Assembly (NCBI GenBank): GCA_049975365.1
Contig: JBNGDS010000019.1
Coordinates: 1-44,019, forward strand
Reading direction: 5' to 3'
Length of the DNA: 44,019 nucleotides
Origin: DSBG01 sp049975365
GTDB lineage: Bacteria > Desulfobacterota > Desulfomonilia > UBA1062
Shown here: positions 17,083 through 25,737 of the stretch, piece after piece
Layout: each line of letters begins with the position of its first letter
How positions within the stretch are numbered: the stretch's first letter is position 1
Program-made: the position numbers and the translations under genes
The notes under the pieces: model-generated
The model's input: only the letters and a program-made list of their open reading frames with translations
Database searches by the model: none
Told to the model about the DNA's origin: nothing

Positions 17083-17322
17083 ATGGCGGAACAGAGCCGG
17101 GAAATGATTGCGATCGATGTTCTGAAGGACATAGCCCTTGTCTCTGATGGGATTCTCTTTGAGAGACAGAGGGCGATTGATGCATTGACCCTTTTCCATC
17201 GAAAGGCCCTGCCCGCTCTCGAGGAGATCATACGCAAGGTTGACTCAAAAATGCTGAAAGAACGGGCGATGCTCTACGCACAGCGCATCAGAGAGGGGAT
17301 TGATACGAACATCTCAGTGTAA
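17083..17322 (+). CDS. small helical protein between the dehydratase subunits
   Basis: 79 residues from the ATG at 17083, which follows GAGGAGGAGAAAGG; the open frame begins at 17065 and overlaps the previous gene. The sequence is charged and helical (LEEIIRKVDSKMLKERAMLYAQRIREG), without cysteines or known motif. The gaps are 14 bases to the upstream gene and 21 to the downstream one, so it is surely part of the operon. It may be a third small subunit or an assembly factor of the dehydratase; the family is not recognised. Confidence 0.65.
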   Translation: MAEQSREMIAIDVLKDIALVSDGILFERQRAIDALTLFHRKALPALEEIIRKVDSKMLKERAMLYAQRIREGIDTNISV

Positions 17323-17343
17323 TCAAGAAAAGCGGAGGGGCGT

Positions 17344-18750
17344 ATGAGGAAGGAATATAGAGAATATAACTTTGATCGCATGGTGCAGAGCATTATTCAC
17401 TTTGCCTCGCTGTCCTATGACGGAACCCACAAGGAAGGGTATGGGATGTTCCGCTATGCACCGCGCTTCAGAGAGGCCATCGAGACGATACTGATGACCG
17501 GTGAACCGGGAGTCCTGCTGATGAAGATGATCGATACATACCTCATTGAGATCCTCACCGCCCACGAGAGGGGAAAGAAAGTGGCCCTGTGCACGTTCAA
17601 CTTTTCACCAGGGGTATTGAAGCCGCTGGACGTGGTCCCGATATGCCTCGAACCGGTGACCACGCTGGGTGTGGCGATGTGGCTGCGCGGACTTGGAGAA
17701 TACTTCAACTACTGCTGCGAGGTGGGGTTTACCGAGACGTCCTGCTCTGCTCAACGCGGTGCACTGGGCGCATACCTGGCGGGTCTCGGTGTCAGACCGG
17801 ACTTTGTCCTGTGCAACTCAATTGGGGTCTGCGACACGAATGCCACGGCCTTCAACTTCGCTGCGGAATACCTGGATCTGCCCTTTTACCAGCTCAATGC
17901 TCCGCCAACTCTCGTGGATGAGCGGGCGCGCAGGTATCACAGGCAAGATTTTCGGGGATTGATCTCCTTCGTGGAGGAGCAGACCGGAAAGAAGTTGGAT
18001 ACCGATCTTCTCCGAGATGTCATCATGGAGACGGACAAGCAGGACGAAATCATGTGTGAGATCGAAGACCTCATGCGAATGGTCCCGAGCCCGGTACCCG
18101 GAATCTTCAATCTCTTCATGTATTCGGCCAAATACATCTACGGGGGCTCACGCAAGGCGACCGAGGTCATGGAGGCCATGCTCAAGGTTGTCAAGCGCAA
18201 TGCCGCACAAGGCAGGGCCGGGACCGCCTCGGGAAAAGAGGATGCCAGAGCGTTTTCTGTATACGTTGATCATTACTCGGCACAGCTCCGACCATGGGCA
18301 TGGCTCGATGAGAAAAACATCTCTCACCTAGGGTGCATGATGAACGGCTTCTGGCCGGTACATGCACCGTATGCCACGGGAGACTTGAAAGAAGGGACCT
18401 ACACCATGGATCCGACAAATGAGGATACCATGCTCGATTCCCTTGCAGACCAGATGTCACGCATGCCCATGGTCAAGCAGATACGAGGACCCTATGACGA
18501 CCCTCATCAGTGGCTCACGGACACCGTGGCATCGATCAAGACATACAAGCCCACATTCTGCATGTACACCGGTACAATCGGGTGCCGCAATACCTGGGGA
18601 GCAATCAAGATCCTTGCGCGAGACACAGAGAAGATGGGCATCCCTACGCTCATCCTCTTCGGAGATGCCTTTGATCACCGGATTACATCCTGGGAAAGCA
18701 TGCGGGACAGGATCGACGAATTTCTCACAGTACGGCGGATACTTCAATGA
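17344..18750 (+). CDS. 2-hydroxyacyl-CoA dehydratase D-component subunit, larger
   Basis: 468 residues, of the same superfamily as the protein at 15917 but of the longer form. Cysteines in typical places include C83 in ALCTFNFSPG, C134 in ETSCSAQRGALG, and C157 and C163 around VLCNSIGVC; HLGCMMNGFWP and the CMYTGTIGCRNTWG segment follow in the C-terminal half. Together with the smaller subunit it should form the heterodimer that binds substrate and two 4Fe-4S clusters. GGAGGGG precedes the ATG. Its stop overlaps the start of the activase gene (ATGA), tying synthesis of the two together. The alternative, a BcrB/BcrC-like benzoyl-CoA reductase pair, is less likely because a class I reductase has two ATPase subunits and only one is present. 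Confidence 0.85.
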   Translation: MRKEYREYNFDRMVQSIIHFASLSYDGTHKEGYGMFRYAPRFREAIETILMTGEPGVLLMKMIDTYLIEILTAHERGKKVALCTFNFSPGVLKPLDVVPICLEPVTTLGVAMWLRGLGEYFNYCCEVGFTETSCSAQRGALGAYLAGLGVRPDFVLCNSIGVCDTNATAFNFAAEYLDLPFYQLNAPPTLVDERARRYHRQDFRGLISFVEEQTGKKLDTDLLRDVIMETDKQDEIMCEIEDLMRMVPSPVPGIFNLFMYSAKYIYGGSRKATEVMEAMLKVVKRNAAQGRAGTASGKEDARAFSVYVDHYSAQLRPWAWLDEKNISHLGCMMNGFWPVHAPYATGDLKEGTYTMDPTNEDTMLDSLADQMSRMPMVKQIRGPYDDPHQWLTDTVASIKTYKPTFCMYTGTIGCRNTWGAIKILARDTEKMGIPTLILFGDAFDHRITSWESMRDRIDEFLTVRRILQ

Positions 18751-19544
18751 TGGTGGCTGGATGCGATGTTGGATCACTGACCGCCAAGGCGGTCATACTG
18801 AACGAAAAAAAGATCCTGTCGTGTGCTATCAAGCGATCGGTATCTCGACCAGATGAGTCGGCTCGCACTGTTATGGAGCAGGCCCTGGAGAATGCATCGA
18901 TCTCGTTTGAGGATATCTCCTATGTGGTTACCACTGGATACGGGAGAGAGCGCATCCCCTTTGCAGATGACGTGGTCTCCGAGATCACCTGCCACAGCAG
19001 GGGGGCTTTGTGGCTCATGCCAGGGATCCGGATGCTCATAGACATCGGCGGACAGGACTGCAAGGCGATCAAGCTCGATCACGACGGCCGGGTCGTCAAA
19101 TTCACGACAAACGATAAGTGTGCTGCAGGGACAGGGAGATTCCTCGAAGTCATGGCGAAATTGCTGGGCTTGTCTCTGGAAGATCTTGGAGAATTGTCTG
19201 CACGTGCGAAGAATCCCCTGGATCTTTCTGCAGCCTGTACCGTGTGGGCGCAGACTGAGGTTGTGCACCACCTGAATAATGGGAGGCCTATAGAAGATGT
19301 TGCTGCAGCAGTGAACCATGCAATGGCAAAACGGGTGGCCATGATTGCAAACAGTCTCGGGACGGAGAGGAGCGTGTGTATAACTGGAGGTGTGGCAAAG
19401 AACTCGGGGGTGATCAACTATCTGGAGAAACTGCTGGGGGTCAGGCTGAAAAGACTCCCCAAGATCGACCCGCAGGCTGTGGGCGCCCTTGGCGCCGCAG
19501 TCCTGGCACACGAGAGGCTTCGCAAGAGTCGGGGTGGTTCTTGA
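18747..19544 (+). CDS. 2-hydroxyacyl-CoA dehydratase activase (BadF/BadG/BcrA/BcrD ATPase family)
   Basis: 265 residues of the ASKHA ATPase fold: CDVGS near the N-terminus (6-10), DIGGQDCKAI at 99-108, NDKCAAGTGRF at 122-132, ITGGVAKN near 212. C125 and C164 (AACTVWAQTEV) match the two cysteines per monomer which, in the HgdC homodimer, hold one 4Fe-4S cluster between subunits. The activase uses ATP to drive a single low-potential electron from ferredoxin into the dehydratase. The electron donor could be one of the Cys-rich ferredoxins in this window. It begins within the stop of the larger subunit gene. It is a single-gene homodimer-type activase, which favours dehydratase over benzoyl-CoA reductase. 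Confidence 0.92.
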   Translation: MMVAGCDVGSLTAKAVILNEKKILSCAIKRSVSRPDESARTVMEQALENASISFEDISYVVTTGYGRERIPFADDVVSEITCHSRGALWLMPGIRMLIDIGGQDCKAIKLDHDGRVVKFTTNDKCAAGTGRFLEVMAKLLGLSLEDLGELSARAKNPLDLSAACTVWAQTEVVHHLNNGRPIEDVAAAVNHAMAKRVAMIANSLGTERSVCITGGVAKNSGVINYLEKLLGVRLKRLPKIDPQAVGALGAAVLAHERLRKSRGGS

Positions 19545-19638
19545 TTTGGTGTGGAGTAACTTCCCGTTCCCAGAGAAAAAGAGCCACCCTGCAGGTCTTG
19601 GGTGATCAGATCCTGAGTCCGGGAGAACATTGAGTCGT

Positions 19639-19655
19639 ATCATGCTGCACATGAT
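19639..19655. promoter_or_regulatory. inverted repeat upstream of the GMC-like gene
   Basis: ATCATG-CTGCA-CATGAT is a perfect 6-bp dyad in the 232-base gap before 19777. It could be a protein-binding site. No convincing promoter boxes lie around it. Confidence 0.25.
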
Positions 19656-19776
19656 GGTTCAATGGACTTCGCAGCAGGGTTCTGAAGATAGTGGTGATGT
19701 GACATGATCCTGGATTCTCACAGGTGGAATTTTCCGGATGCATGCGAGGAACATACAGAAAAGGAGGGGGCGTGAC

Positions 19777-21087
19777 ATGAATGAATATGATGTCATCGTG
19801 GTGGGTTCCGGACCCGGTGGAGCAACAGTGGCCCGGGAGATGAGTCGGAGAAGGAAGAAGGTTTTATTGACGGAACGCGGCGGGCGATGGAACTGGCTCG
19901 GAAATACGCTGTCAGTGGCGATGATCCTGCAGAATTTCGGTCTCACCGTGAGCAGGACTCTTCTGCCGCTAACATCGGTTACCATTGGCAACAATTACGG
20001 GGGGGCATCAACGCTGATGTGCGGCTGTGCCATACCACCCCCCAGGAAGGTCTTCGATGAAGTCGGGATCGACCTGTCTGCTGAGGCAGAAGAGGCGAGG
20101 AAAGAACTGTGGGTAACGAGGCTTCCGGACGAACTCGTGGGACAGGCGAATCTGAGACTGATAGAAGCGGCCAACGATCTCGGATATCACTGGGACAAGC
20201 TGGAAAAATTCATCAATGTTGAGAAGTGCATTCCGGACTGCGCCGATTGCATGATGGGGTGTAATCGGGACGCAAAGTGGTCTGCACGTTTCTATGGGGA
20301 CGAGGCGGTCGCATACGGTGCGGAACTGGCACTCCATACAAGAATCGATGACGTGATTGTGGAGAATGGGAAGTGCGTCGGTGTGAGAGGATCACGGAAG
20401 GGGAAGCCTGTCACGTATTACGGGAAGCGGGTCGTGCTTTCTTCCGGGATAGGAAATGTGGGAGTGTTGCGGCGTGCCGGTATTCAAGAAGCAGGACGGA
20501 CATTTTCAGTCGACTTTCTGCAGTTCATCGGAGGTATTTCTCCTCACCTGAACACCTCCAAGGCGCAGCCCATGGCAGTCGGAACCCTGGAACACTACGA
20601 GACCGACGGTTTTGTGTTGCTCCCCGTATTCCCGACATGGTCACAACTGGCTGTACTGCTGGCAATGAAGGGGCCGCAGCACCTTCCAAAGGTTCGACAT
20701 GCCTTCCGGTATACCGGTCTCATGGTCAAGATTCAGGATGACCTTGAGGGTGAAATCCATCCAGATAGCCGTCTCTTTCCCTTCACCAAGAAACCTAGCC
20801 GGAATGACAGGCTGAAACTGGCCAAGGGTGTTGACATCATGAAGAAGGTGCTCCGCAAGGTTGGTGCCAGAGACGAGAGCATTGTCGAGCTCAACCCTTC
20901 GGGAGCACACCCCTCAGCGACATGCAGGATCGGGGGTGTTGTGGATACACGGCTCGAGACGTCCATCACACATCTCTACTGTTGTGATGCGAGCGTCGTT
21001 CCATCGGCCCTTGGCCTGCCAGTCGTGTGGACCGTCGTGGCCCTGGGAAAAAGGCTTGCCAAACATCTGGAAAGTACCTTGATGTAA
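19777..21087 (+). CDS. GMC-like FAD oxidoreductase with a four-Cys motif, copy 1
   Basis: 436 residues from the ATG at 19777 (AAGGAGGGGG six bases upstream; the longer frame from 19738 has no support). GSGPGGATVAREMSRR (10-25) binds FAD. CIPDCADCMMGC supplies C151, C155, C158 and C162, resembling the Cys motif of membrane long-chain alcohol oxidases and possibly holding an iron-sulfur cluster. The GMC active-site His is present (H378 in HPSATCRIG), but where GMC enzymes have the second active-site residue in an N-P context this protein has LPVVWT. It would oxidise an alcohol or act as an electron-transfer flavoprotein. A paralogue of equal length lies at 25738. The TetR gene follows 113 bases downstream. 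Confidence 0.8.
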   Translation: MNEYDVIVVGSGPGGATVAREMSRRRKKVLLTERGGRWNWLGNTLSVAMILQNFGLTVSRTLLPLTSVTIGNNYGGASTLMCGCAIPPPRKVFDEVGIDLSAEAEEARKELWVTRLPDELVGQANLRLIEAANDLGYHWDKLEKFINVEKCIPDCADCMMGCNRDAKWSARFYGDEAVAYGAELALHTRIDDVIVENGKCVGVRGSRKGKPVTYYGKRVVLSSGIGNVGVLRRAGIQEAGRTFSVDFLQFIGGISPHLNTSKAQPMAVGTLEHYETDGFVLLPVFPTWSQLAVLLAMKGPQHLPKVRHAFRYTGLMVKIQDDLEGEIHPDSRLFPFTKKPSRNDRLKLAKGVDIMKKVLRKVGARDESIVELNPSGAHPSATCRIGGVVDTRLETSITHLYCCDASVVPSALGLPVVWTVVALGKRLAKHLESTLM

Positions 21088-21200
21088 CGCACCCAAGACA
21101 TATCTGGAGGGGCAATACCTATTGGGGTGAGCGAGAGTGAAATATTCTTGGTATTCATTCCTTACAGACGGGCGATGAGATCACGAAAGGAAAGTACCTA

Positions 21201-22205
21201 ATGGCAAAAAAGGACGACTTACGCGAGCTGTTCGGAGGAACAAGCGATCAGCTGTTTGCAGAGATCGGCAGGTACTTTACCGCAGACGGCAGTTTTTCGG
21301 AAGACGAGTTCAGGAGATCCCTTCAGTCCTCCCTCGCATCCATCAGGGAACACTCGGATGACGATGCCTCGTTCAGAACTCATGCTGATGCGTGGCTGTC
21401 CACAAAACTCAGGGAAATCATCAACTACCTGTACGGAAAAGGAATGCCTGAGGCGTCCATACGACTCTTCAAGACAGCTGTTGAAGAATGCGCCCACATG
21501 GGATTGCCGAAGGTGTCACTGTCCACGGAATATCTCAAGGAGATTCTTTCCTACGTGCCGTATCGGAAACTCGGCAAGGAAAAGGGCGATACACCGAATA
21601 AAAAGAAGGTGCGGATCATGGATGCTGCACTCAAGGTGTTTTCCCGGGATGGGTACCATCGAGCCACTGTTGATGCTATCGCTGATCTTGCTGGGGTGGC
21701 CAAGGGGTCTGTGTACCGCTACTTCACGAGCAAAGAGGATCTCCTCAAAAGCCTTCTGATTGAAAACTCCACCGAGATGCTGGAGTATGTGAATCATGTC
21801 CTCTCCAGAGATATGGAGCTTGAAGAACAGATACGGGTTGTGATCAAGGCCTGGGTGGAATTCATCGCCGAGAATCCAGAGCTGTACCGTCTCATCCAAA
21901 GTAACATTCAGTTGGAGGACACCAATACACGGGACATATTTTTCAACCACCTGTTCACCAGGCTCCCTCTCCTCAAAGAGCGCGTGATTTCGCTGAACCG
22001 CGAGAATCGTATCCGCATCTCGAACCTGACGTTCGACACCATTTTTTTAGGAAGTTACGGCTTTGTAGATTGGGTTTTCTATAAATGGTTGAGGTACGGG
22101 AAGACCTACGACCTGCGAGATGAAGTGCCCATCATAACGGACATGCTTCTTCATGGCTGTATTGGTGAATCCAGGAGAGCATACGACTCTGAAGAGGTGG
22201 AATGA
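21201..22205 (+). CDS. TetR-family regulator with an extra N-terminal region
   Basis: 334 residues, far longer than the usual 190-220. Residues about 135-182 form a clear TetR HTH (KVRIMDAALKVFSRDGYHRA, then GSVYRYFTSKEDLLKSLL). Residues 183-334 are the helical ligand-binding core. The first ~130 residues are an additional helical domain (FGGTSDQLFAEIGRYF, DEFRRSLQSSLASIREH) that I do not recognise; it may bind a ligand or partner protein. GGAAAG lies upstream of the ATG. By position it is the best candidate to bind the TetR-type palindrome at 14333-14348. It sits between GMC-like copy 1 and an acyl-CoA dehydrogenase, in keeping with control of acyl-CoA catabolism. Confidence 0.85.
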   Translation: MAKKDDLRELFGGTSDQLFAEIGRYFTADGSFSEDEFRRSLQSSLASIREHSDDDASFRTHADAWLSTKLREIINYLYGKGMPEASIRLFKTAVEECAHMGLPKVSLSTEYLKEILSYVPYRKLGKEKGDTPNKKKVRIMDAALKVFSRDGYHRATVDAIADLAGVAKGSVYRYFTSKEDLLKSLLIENSTEMLEYVNHVLSRDMELEEQIRVVIKAWVEFIAENPELYRLIQSNIQLEDTNTRDIFFNHLFTRLPLLKERVISLNRENRIRISNLTFDTIFLGSYGFVDWVFYKWLRYGKTYDLRDEVPIITDMLLHGCIGESRRAYDSEEVE

Positions 22206-22411
22206 ATCATAGTGCACCTAGGATGTACAACGATTTTCCACAGGGGGGGGTCAACGAGACTCTTGAGCATATCGGGTACCATGAACGTGTGGATCCCGAA
22301 GAGAGTGGAGATGCTGTGCTCCAGTAAGAAGAAAGGACAGGAACCCAACCTCATTTGGCAGGGGATTCATGGTAATTTCATGAAGCAGAAGGAATAAAAA
22401 GGAGGAGTGAT

Positions 22412-23734
22412 ATGGAATCAAACTCTCTGGAGGTAAAGGGACACAGGTTTCTGAAGGAGCTTCTCTCCGATATCGATGAAATGCTTATCGACACGGTTCG
22501 GGATTTTGTGGATGAGCTTATAATCCCCATTCGGAGAGAACTTGAACAGTCTGCGCGCAGCGATTTCAAGCTGATCGAAGACCTTCAGAGGAAGCTCGTT
22601 CCCCTTGGATTTCAAAGTGGCTTTCTCCCGGAGGAATATGGGGGAATGGGTCTGACCTCGGTCCTTACCGCCAGCATCCTTGCAGAAGAGTTCGGACGGG
22701 GGGATGCCTCATTTTTCTGTGCCCCTGCAGGGGGATTCTGGGCCATGCGACCGGCAATATTCGCTGAAAATACAGCGGTGCTGGGTGAATTCGCCCCCAG
22801 ATTTCTTGGGGAGGATCTCTACATAGCCTGTTTTGCCATGACCGAACCCCATGGCGGCTGCAATGTCGAGAACATGGATATGCACGGCCTTGGAATCACA
22901 ACCAGGGCGAGGCTCGACGGGAATGAGTGGGTGATCAACGGATCAAAAGTCTGGCCGACAAACTCCGGGATTGCAGACCTCTACCTGGTCGTGTGCAATA
23001 CCGATCCTAGACTTGGAGATGAGGGAATCGCACTGATCTACGTGCCGGTTCCCATCGATGGATTCAGCTTCGGGAGATTCGAGGACAAGGCGGGGTTCAG
23101 AGGCAGTAGAGAAGGGGATTTCAATTTCGAGAACGTGCGCGTACCCAATGAGTTTCGTGCTTCAGGTCCGGGCAGGGATGCCGAACTCCTCCACGATAAC
23201 GTCGTATTTGCCCGCATCTTCAGTGGAGCATGGGCAACAGGCTGTGCCCAGGGAGCATTCGATGAAGTACTGTCATTCACCAAGGACCGGCTTGCGGCTG
23301 GCAAACCCATCAGGCAGCATACCATTGCCGCGGGCATACTGGCCGATATCGCCATCGGGATACAGGTGGGAAGGGATGCCTATGTGAACGTCGCCTACAT
23401 GTATGATCATCCAGAAGTGTATGGTGCTCGCCATTCCAAGCACATGCTTTCCAGATCCTCCATCGCGAAAGTATTCTGTGCAGACGCAGCGGTCACTGCG
23501 ACCAACAAGGCCATGGAGTTGATGGGGTCCTATGGATACGTAACGGACTACCACGTGGAGAAATACTGGCGTGATGTAAAGATCATTCAGCTTTGGGAAG
23601 GTGGTGCCCAACTGGGAAGGCTGGACGTGGCACGGGGTATCTACGAGTATGACCAGTTTTACCGCAATGAGATGTACGAAACGCTGAGTGTGAGGAGAGA
23701 GAAAGATTCTTTGAGTAGTATCAGGAGGGAATAA
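22412..23734 (+). CDS. acyl-CoA dehydrogenase
   Basis: 440 residues. The mid domain has FAMTEPHGGCNVENM and NGSKVWPTNSG; the C-terminal domain has MELMGSYGYVTDYHVEKYWRD followed by LWEGGAQLGR (394-403), in which E396 stands at the usual catalytic-base position. The N-terminus is about 40 residues longer than average. It should introduce a double bond into an acyl-CoA, with FAD. AAAAGGAGGAG precedes the ATG. The next gene, a Cys-rich ferredoxin with a membrane segment, starts two bases after its stop; this tight coupling suggests that the ferredoxin-type protein receives its electrons directly or through an electron-transfer flavoprotein. Confidence 0.9.
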   Translation: MESNSLEVKGHRFLKELLSDIDEMLIDTVRDFVDELIIPIRRELEQSARSDFKLIEDLQRKLVPLGFQSGFLPEEYGGMGLTSVLTASILAEEFGRGDASFFCAPAGGFWAMRPAIFAENTAVLGEFAPRFLGEDLYIACFAMTEPHGGCNVENMDMHGLGITTRARLDGNEWVINGSKVWPTNSGIADLYLVVCNTDPRLGDEGIALIYVPVPIDGFSFGRFEDKAGFRGSREGDFNFENVRVPNEFRASGPGRDAELLHDNVVFARIFSGAWATGCAQGAFDEVLSFTKDRLAAGKPIRQHTIAAGILADIAIGIQVGRDAYVNVAYMYDHPEVYGARHSKHMLSRSSIAKVFCADAAVTATNKAMELMGSYGYVTDYHVEKYWRDVKIIQLWEGGAQLGRLDVARGIYEYDQFYRNEMYETLSVRREKDSLSSIRRE

Positions 23735-23736
23735 CC

Positions 23737-24717
23737 ATGATACATGTATATATCGGGGCACCTGTTGCATGTGCCCTCCTTCTTGTATGGCTCTGGGTCG
23801 AGCGGTGGCACATCATACTTCCTGGAACATGGCCGGCACTGAAATGGCTTGGAGTCTGGAGGACCGTTACAGGGGGGGTGCACGGCATCTGGTACGGCCG
23901 GCACATTACCTCGTATGTGAATGTTCTCGGTGCACTGGCACGAATGTGCGGGCCGAATGGCAGATTTTCCCGATGGCTTGAAAACACGTATCACGGAAAG
24001 ATCTTGACCACAGAACTGGCAAAACTCATTGTCAGTGTCGAAGAGGATATTCCGCTTCAGGATGTCGGGTCAGAAGTCATACCCTATGCGAGGGCCCGTG
24101 ACATCGTTCTCCATGCACCACCTGATATCGTTCTTACCCAGTGCGGCTGCAGGGAGCTGTACCGGAGAAAAGGACGCCCCTGCACCATGACGGATCCGCC
24201 ATACCAGACGTGCATGCTCATTGGAAAACCGCTCACCGATTTCCTGCTCGATCACAAGCCCGATACCTCACGCCGGATCACTCCTGGTGAAGCCCTTGAA
24301 CTGCTTGACCAATTCCACAAGGCAGGATATGTGCATACGGCCTTTTTCAAGAGCACCCTGAAAGATCAGTTTTATGTGATCTGCAACTGCTGCTCGTGCT
24401 GCTGTCTTGGATTCGTGTCACTCCGGGCGGGAATTCACCAATTCATTTCTTCGGGATTCATTGCGGCCGTGAACAGGGAAGTGTGTGATGGGTGTTCAAC
24501 GGCGCTCGTATCGTGTCCGTTCGGGGCAATCGAACTGGTAGACGGGAAATCATATGTCAAACGAGACAGGTGTATGGGGTGCGGGATATGCATTGACCGG
24601 TGTCCAAATAATGCGAGATTTTTACACCCAGATGAATCGAAAGGGATGCCTTTGGATGTGAGAGGATTATATCCACACGGATATACACAACAGGACAAGA
24701 GAGACGTGATGATCTGA
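23737..24717 (+). CDS. membrane-anchored Cys-rich 4Fe-4S protein (CNCCSCCC family), copy 2
   Basis: 326 residues. It begins with a hydrophobic segment (about 5-20) and a tryptophan-rich region, so it is probably membrane-bound. The family cysteines are C136, C138, C149 and C159, then CNCCSCCC at 216-223. The C-terminal ferredoxin domain has an incomplete first motif (C250, C253, C260, with Ala where the third Cys of CxxCxxCxxxC should be) and a complete second one (C279, C282, C285, C289). AGGAGGG precedes the ATG and the gene starts two bases after the acyl-CoA dehydrogenase. A role in passing electrons from acyl-CoA oxidation to the membrane is the natural reading, but it is inferred. Confidence 0.8.
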   Translation: MIHVYIGAPVACALLLVWLWVERWHIILPGTWPALKWLGVWRTVTGGVHGIWYGRHITSYVNVLGALARMCGPNGRFSRWLENTYHGKILTTELAKLIVSVEEDIPLQDVGSEVIPYARARDIVLHAPPDIVLTQCGCRELYRRKGRPCTMTDPPYQTCMLIGKPLTDFLLDHKPDTSRRITPGEALELLDQFHKAGYVHTAFFKSTLKDQFYVICNCCSCCCLGFVSLRAGIHQFISSGFIAAVNREVCDGCSTALVSCPFGAIELVDGKSYVKRDRCMGCGICIDRCPNNARFLHPDESKGMPLDVRGLYPHGYTQQDKRDVMI

Positions 24718-24733
24718 CCTGAGAAGAATTGAT

Positions 24734-24762
24734 TTGCCGGAAAGAGTAATTTCTATTATTAT
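24734..24762 (+). promoter_or_regulatory. sigma70-like promoter of the ferredoxin-GMC pair
   Basis: TTGCCG (24734-24739), 17 bases, TATTAT (24757-24762) in an AT-rich gap. Transcription would start near 24769, 40 bases before the GTG at 24809. Confidence 0.5.
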
Positions 24763-24808
24763 AAAATTCTGCGTTTGATGTGGAATACTGTAGGAAGGGG
24801 GATCTGTA

Positions 24809-25702
24809 GTGAAAGAAGCGACGAAAATTCTGATACAAAAGCATGGGTGGAGAATCGATCGTGCCCTGCACAATTACATTTACTTCAGATTCTATTACCC
24901 ATACGTATTCATTGTGTACCATCTGTTCAGGTTCCTTGCCACGTACTGTACCTGGTTCACACCGATCAGAGGCATCCTCAGGTTCGCATTCGCCCGCTAC
25001 CACGCGAAGATACTCTCATTTGAAGATACGAAGAAGGTGTTTGAGCTCAACGAAGACGTGTCCGCAATCTCTGAAAAGAATAAAAAGATCATCCCGTACA
25101 CCTATGCGTACAAGATTCTTCTCCAGGATCCGGAGTATATCGCAGTGATGGACTGCCCTTGCAAGAAAACCATGAAGGCACCGGAATGGACCATCAACTC
25201 ATGCATCAGCGTCGGGAAAAACGTATCGCGGTTCTGGCTGGAGAGGTGTGGAGAGAAGTACAATGCTCGGAAAGTGACGCAGGCCGAGGCCCTTGACCTC
25301 ATTCAGAAATTCAGGAAGGAAGGGTATCTGAACCAGGCATTCTTCAAGGTTGCTACAGGCGGTTCCATGGGCGTCATCTGCTGCTGTCACATGGATAATT
25401 GTGTGAGTCTCCAGGCAACCCGGTTTGCGAAGAAATTCGATCAGTCATTTTCCATGGCCGCAGAGTCGGGCTATTCTGTCGTGTGTGATGAAGCCCTGTG
25501 CAAAAAATGCGGAACCTGCGAGCGCATATGCATGTTCGGTGCTATGAGGATCAATGACGGCACACGGTTGTATGACAGGAAAGAGTGCATGGGGTGCGAA
25601 CTCTGCGTGGAGCACTGCCCTGAGCAGGCACTCAGTTTGTACCGGGATCCCGAGAAGTCGGTCCCGCTCGATCTGGATGAGGTGAGAGCCGAATACCAGT
25701 AA
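24809..25702 (+). CDS. Cys-rich 4Fe-4S ferredoxin-type protein, copy 3
   Basis: 297 residues from a GTG preceded by GGAAGGGGG. The overall plan is that of the proteins at 7033 and 23737, but the cysteine-dense run is reduced to CCCHMDNC (191-198), and the earlier group is C116, C118 and C132. A hydrophobic, aromatic stretch at 22-50 (YIYFRFYYPYVFIVYHLF) suggests membrane contact. The ferredoxin domain is complete: C231, C234, C237, C241 and C260, C263, C266, C270, so two 4Fe-4S clusters. The next gene, GMC-like copy 2, begins 35 bases downstream, and the two probably form one redox unit. Confidence 0.8.
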   Translation: MKEATKILIQKHGWRIDRALHNYIYFRFYYPYVFIVYHLFRFLATYCTWFTPIRGILRFAFARYHAKILSFEDTKKVFELNEDVSAISEKNKKIIPYTYAYKILLQDPEYIAVMDCPCKKTMKAPEWTINSCISVGKNVSRFWLERCGEKYNARKVTQAEALDLIQKFRKEGYLNQAFFKVATGGSMGVICCCHMDNCVSLQATRFAKKFDQSFSMAAESGYSVVCDEALCKKCGTCERICMFGAMRINDGTRLYDRKECMGCELCVEHCPEQALSLYRDPEKSVPLDLDEVRAEYQ

Positions 25703-25737
25703 CTGCGGCGAAAGCCTGGGATTCACAGGAGGGGCAT

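Noticed and set aside
15917..19544. Class I benzoyl-CoA reductase (BcrABCD)
   Set aside because: Only one ATPase subunit and no clear BcrB/C-specific pairing; the arrangement fits a 2-hydroxyacyl-CoA dehydratase with a homodimeric activase.
22212..22397. Small plus-strand frame of 61 codons upstream of the acyl-CoA dehydrogenase
   Set aside because: No ribosome-binding site and no protein-like features; probably a chance frame in the leader.
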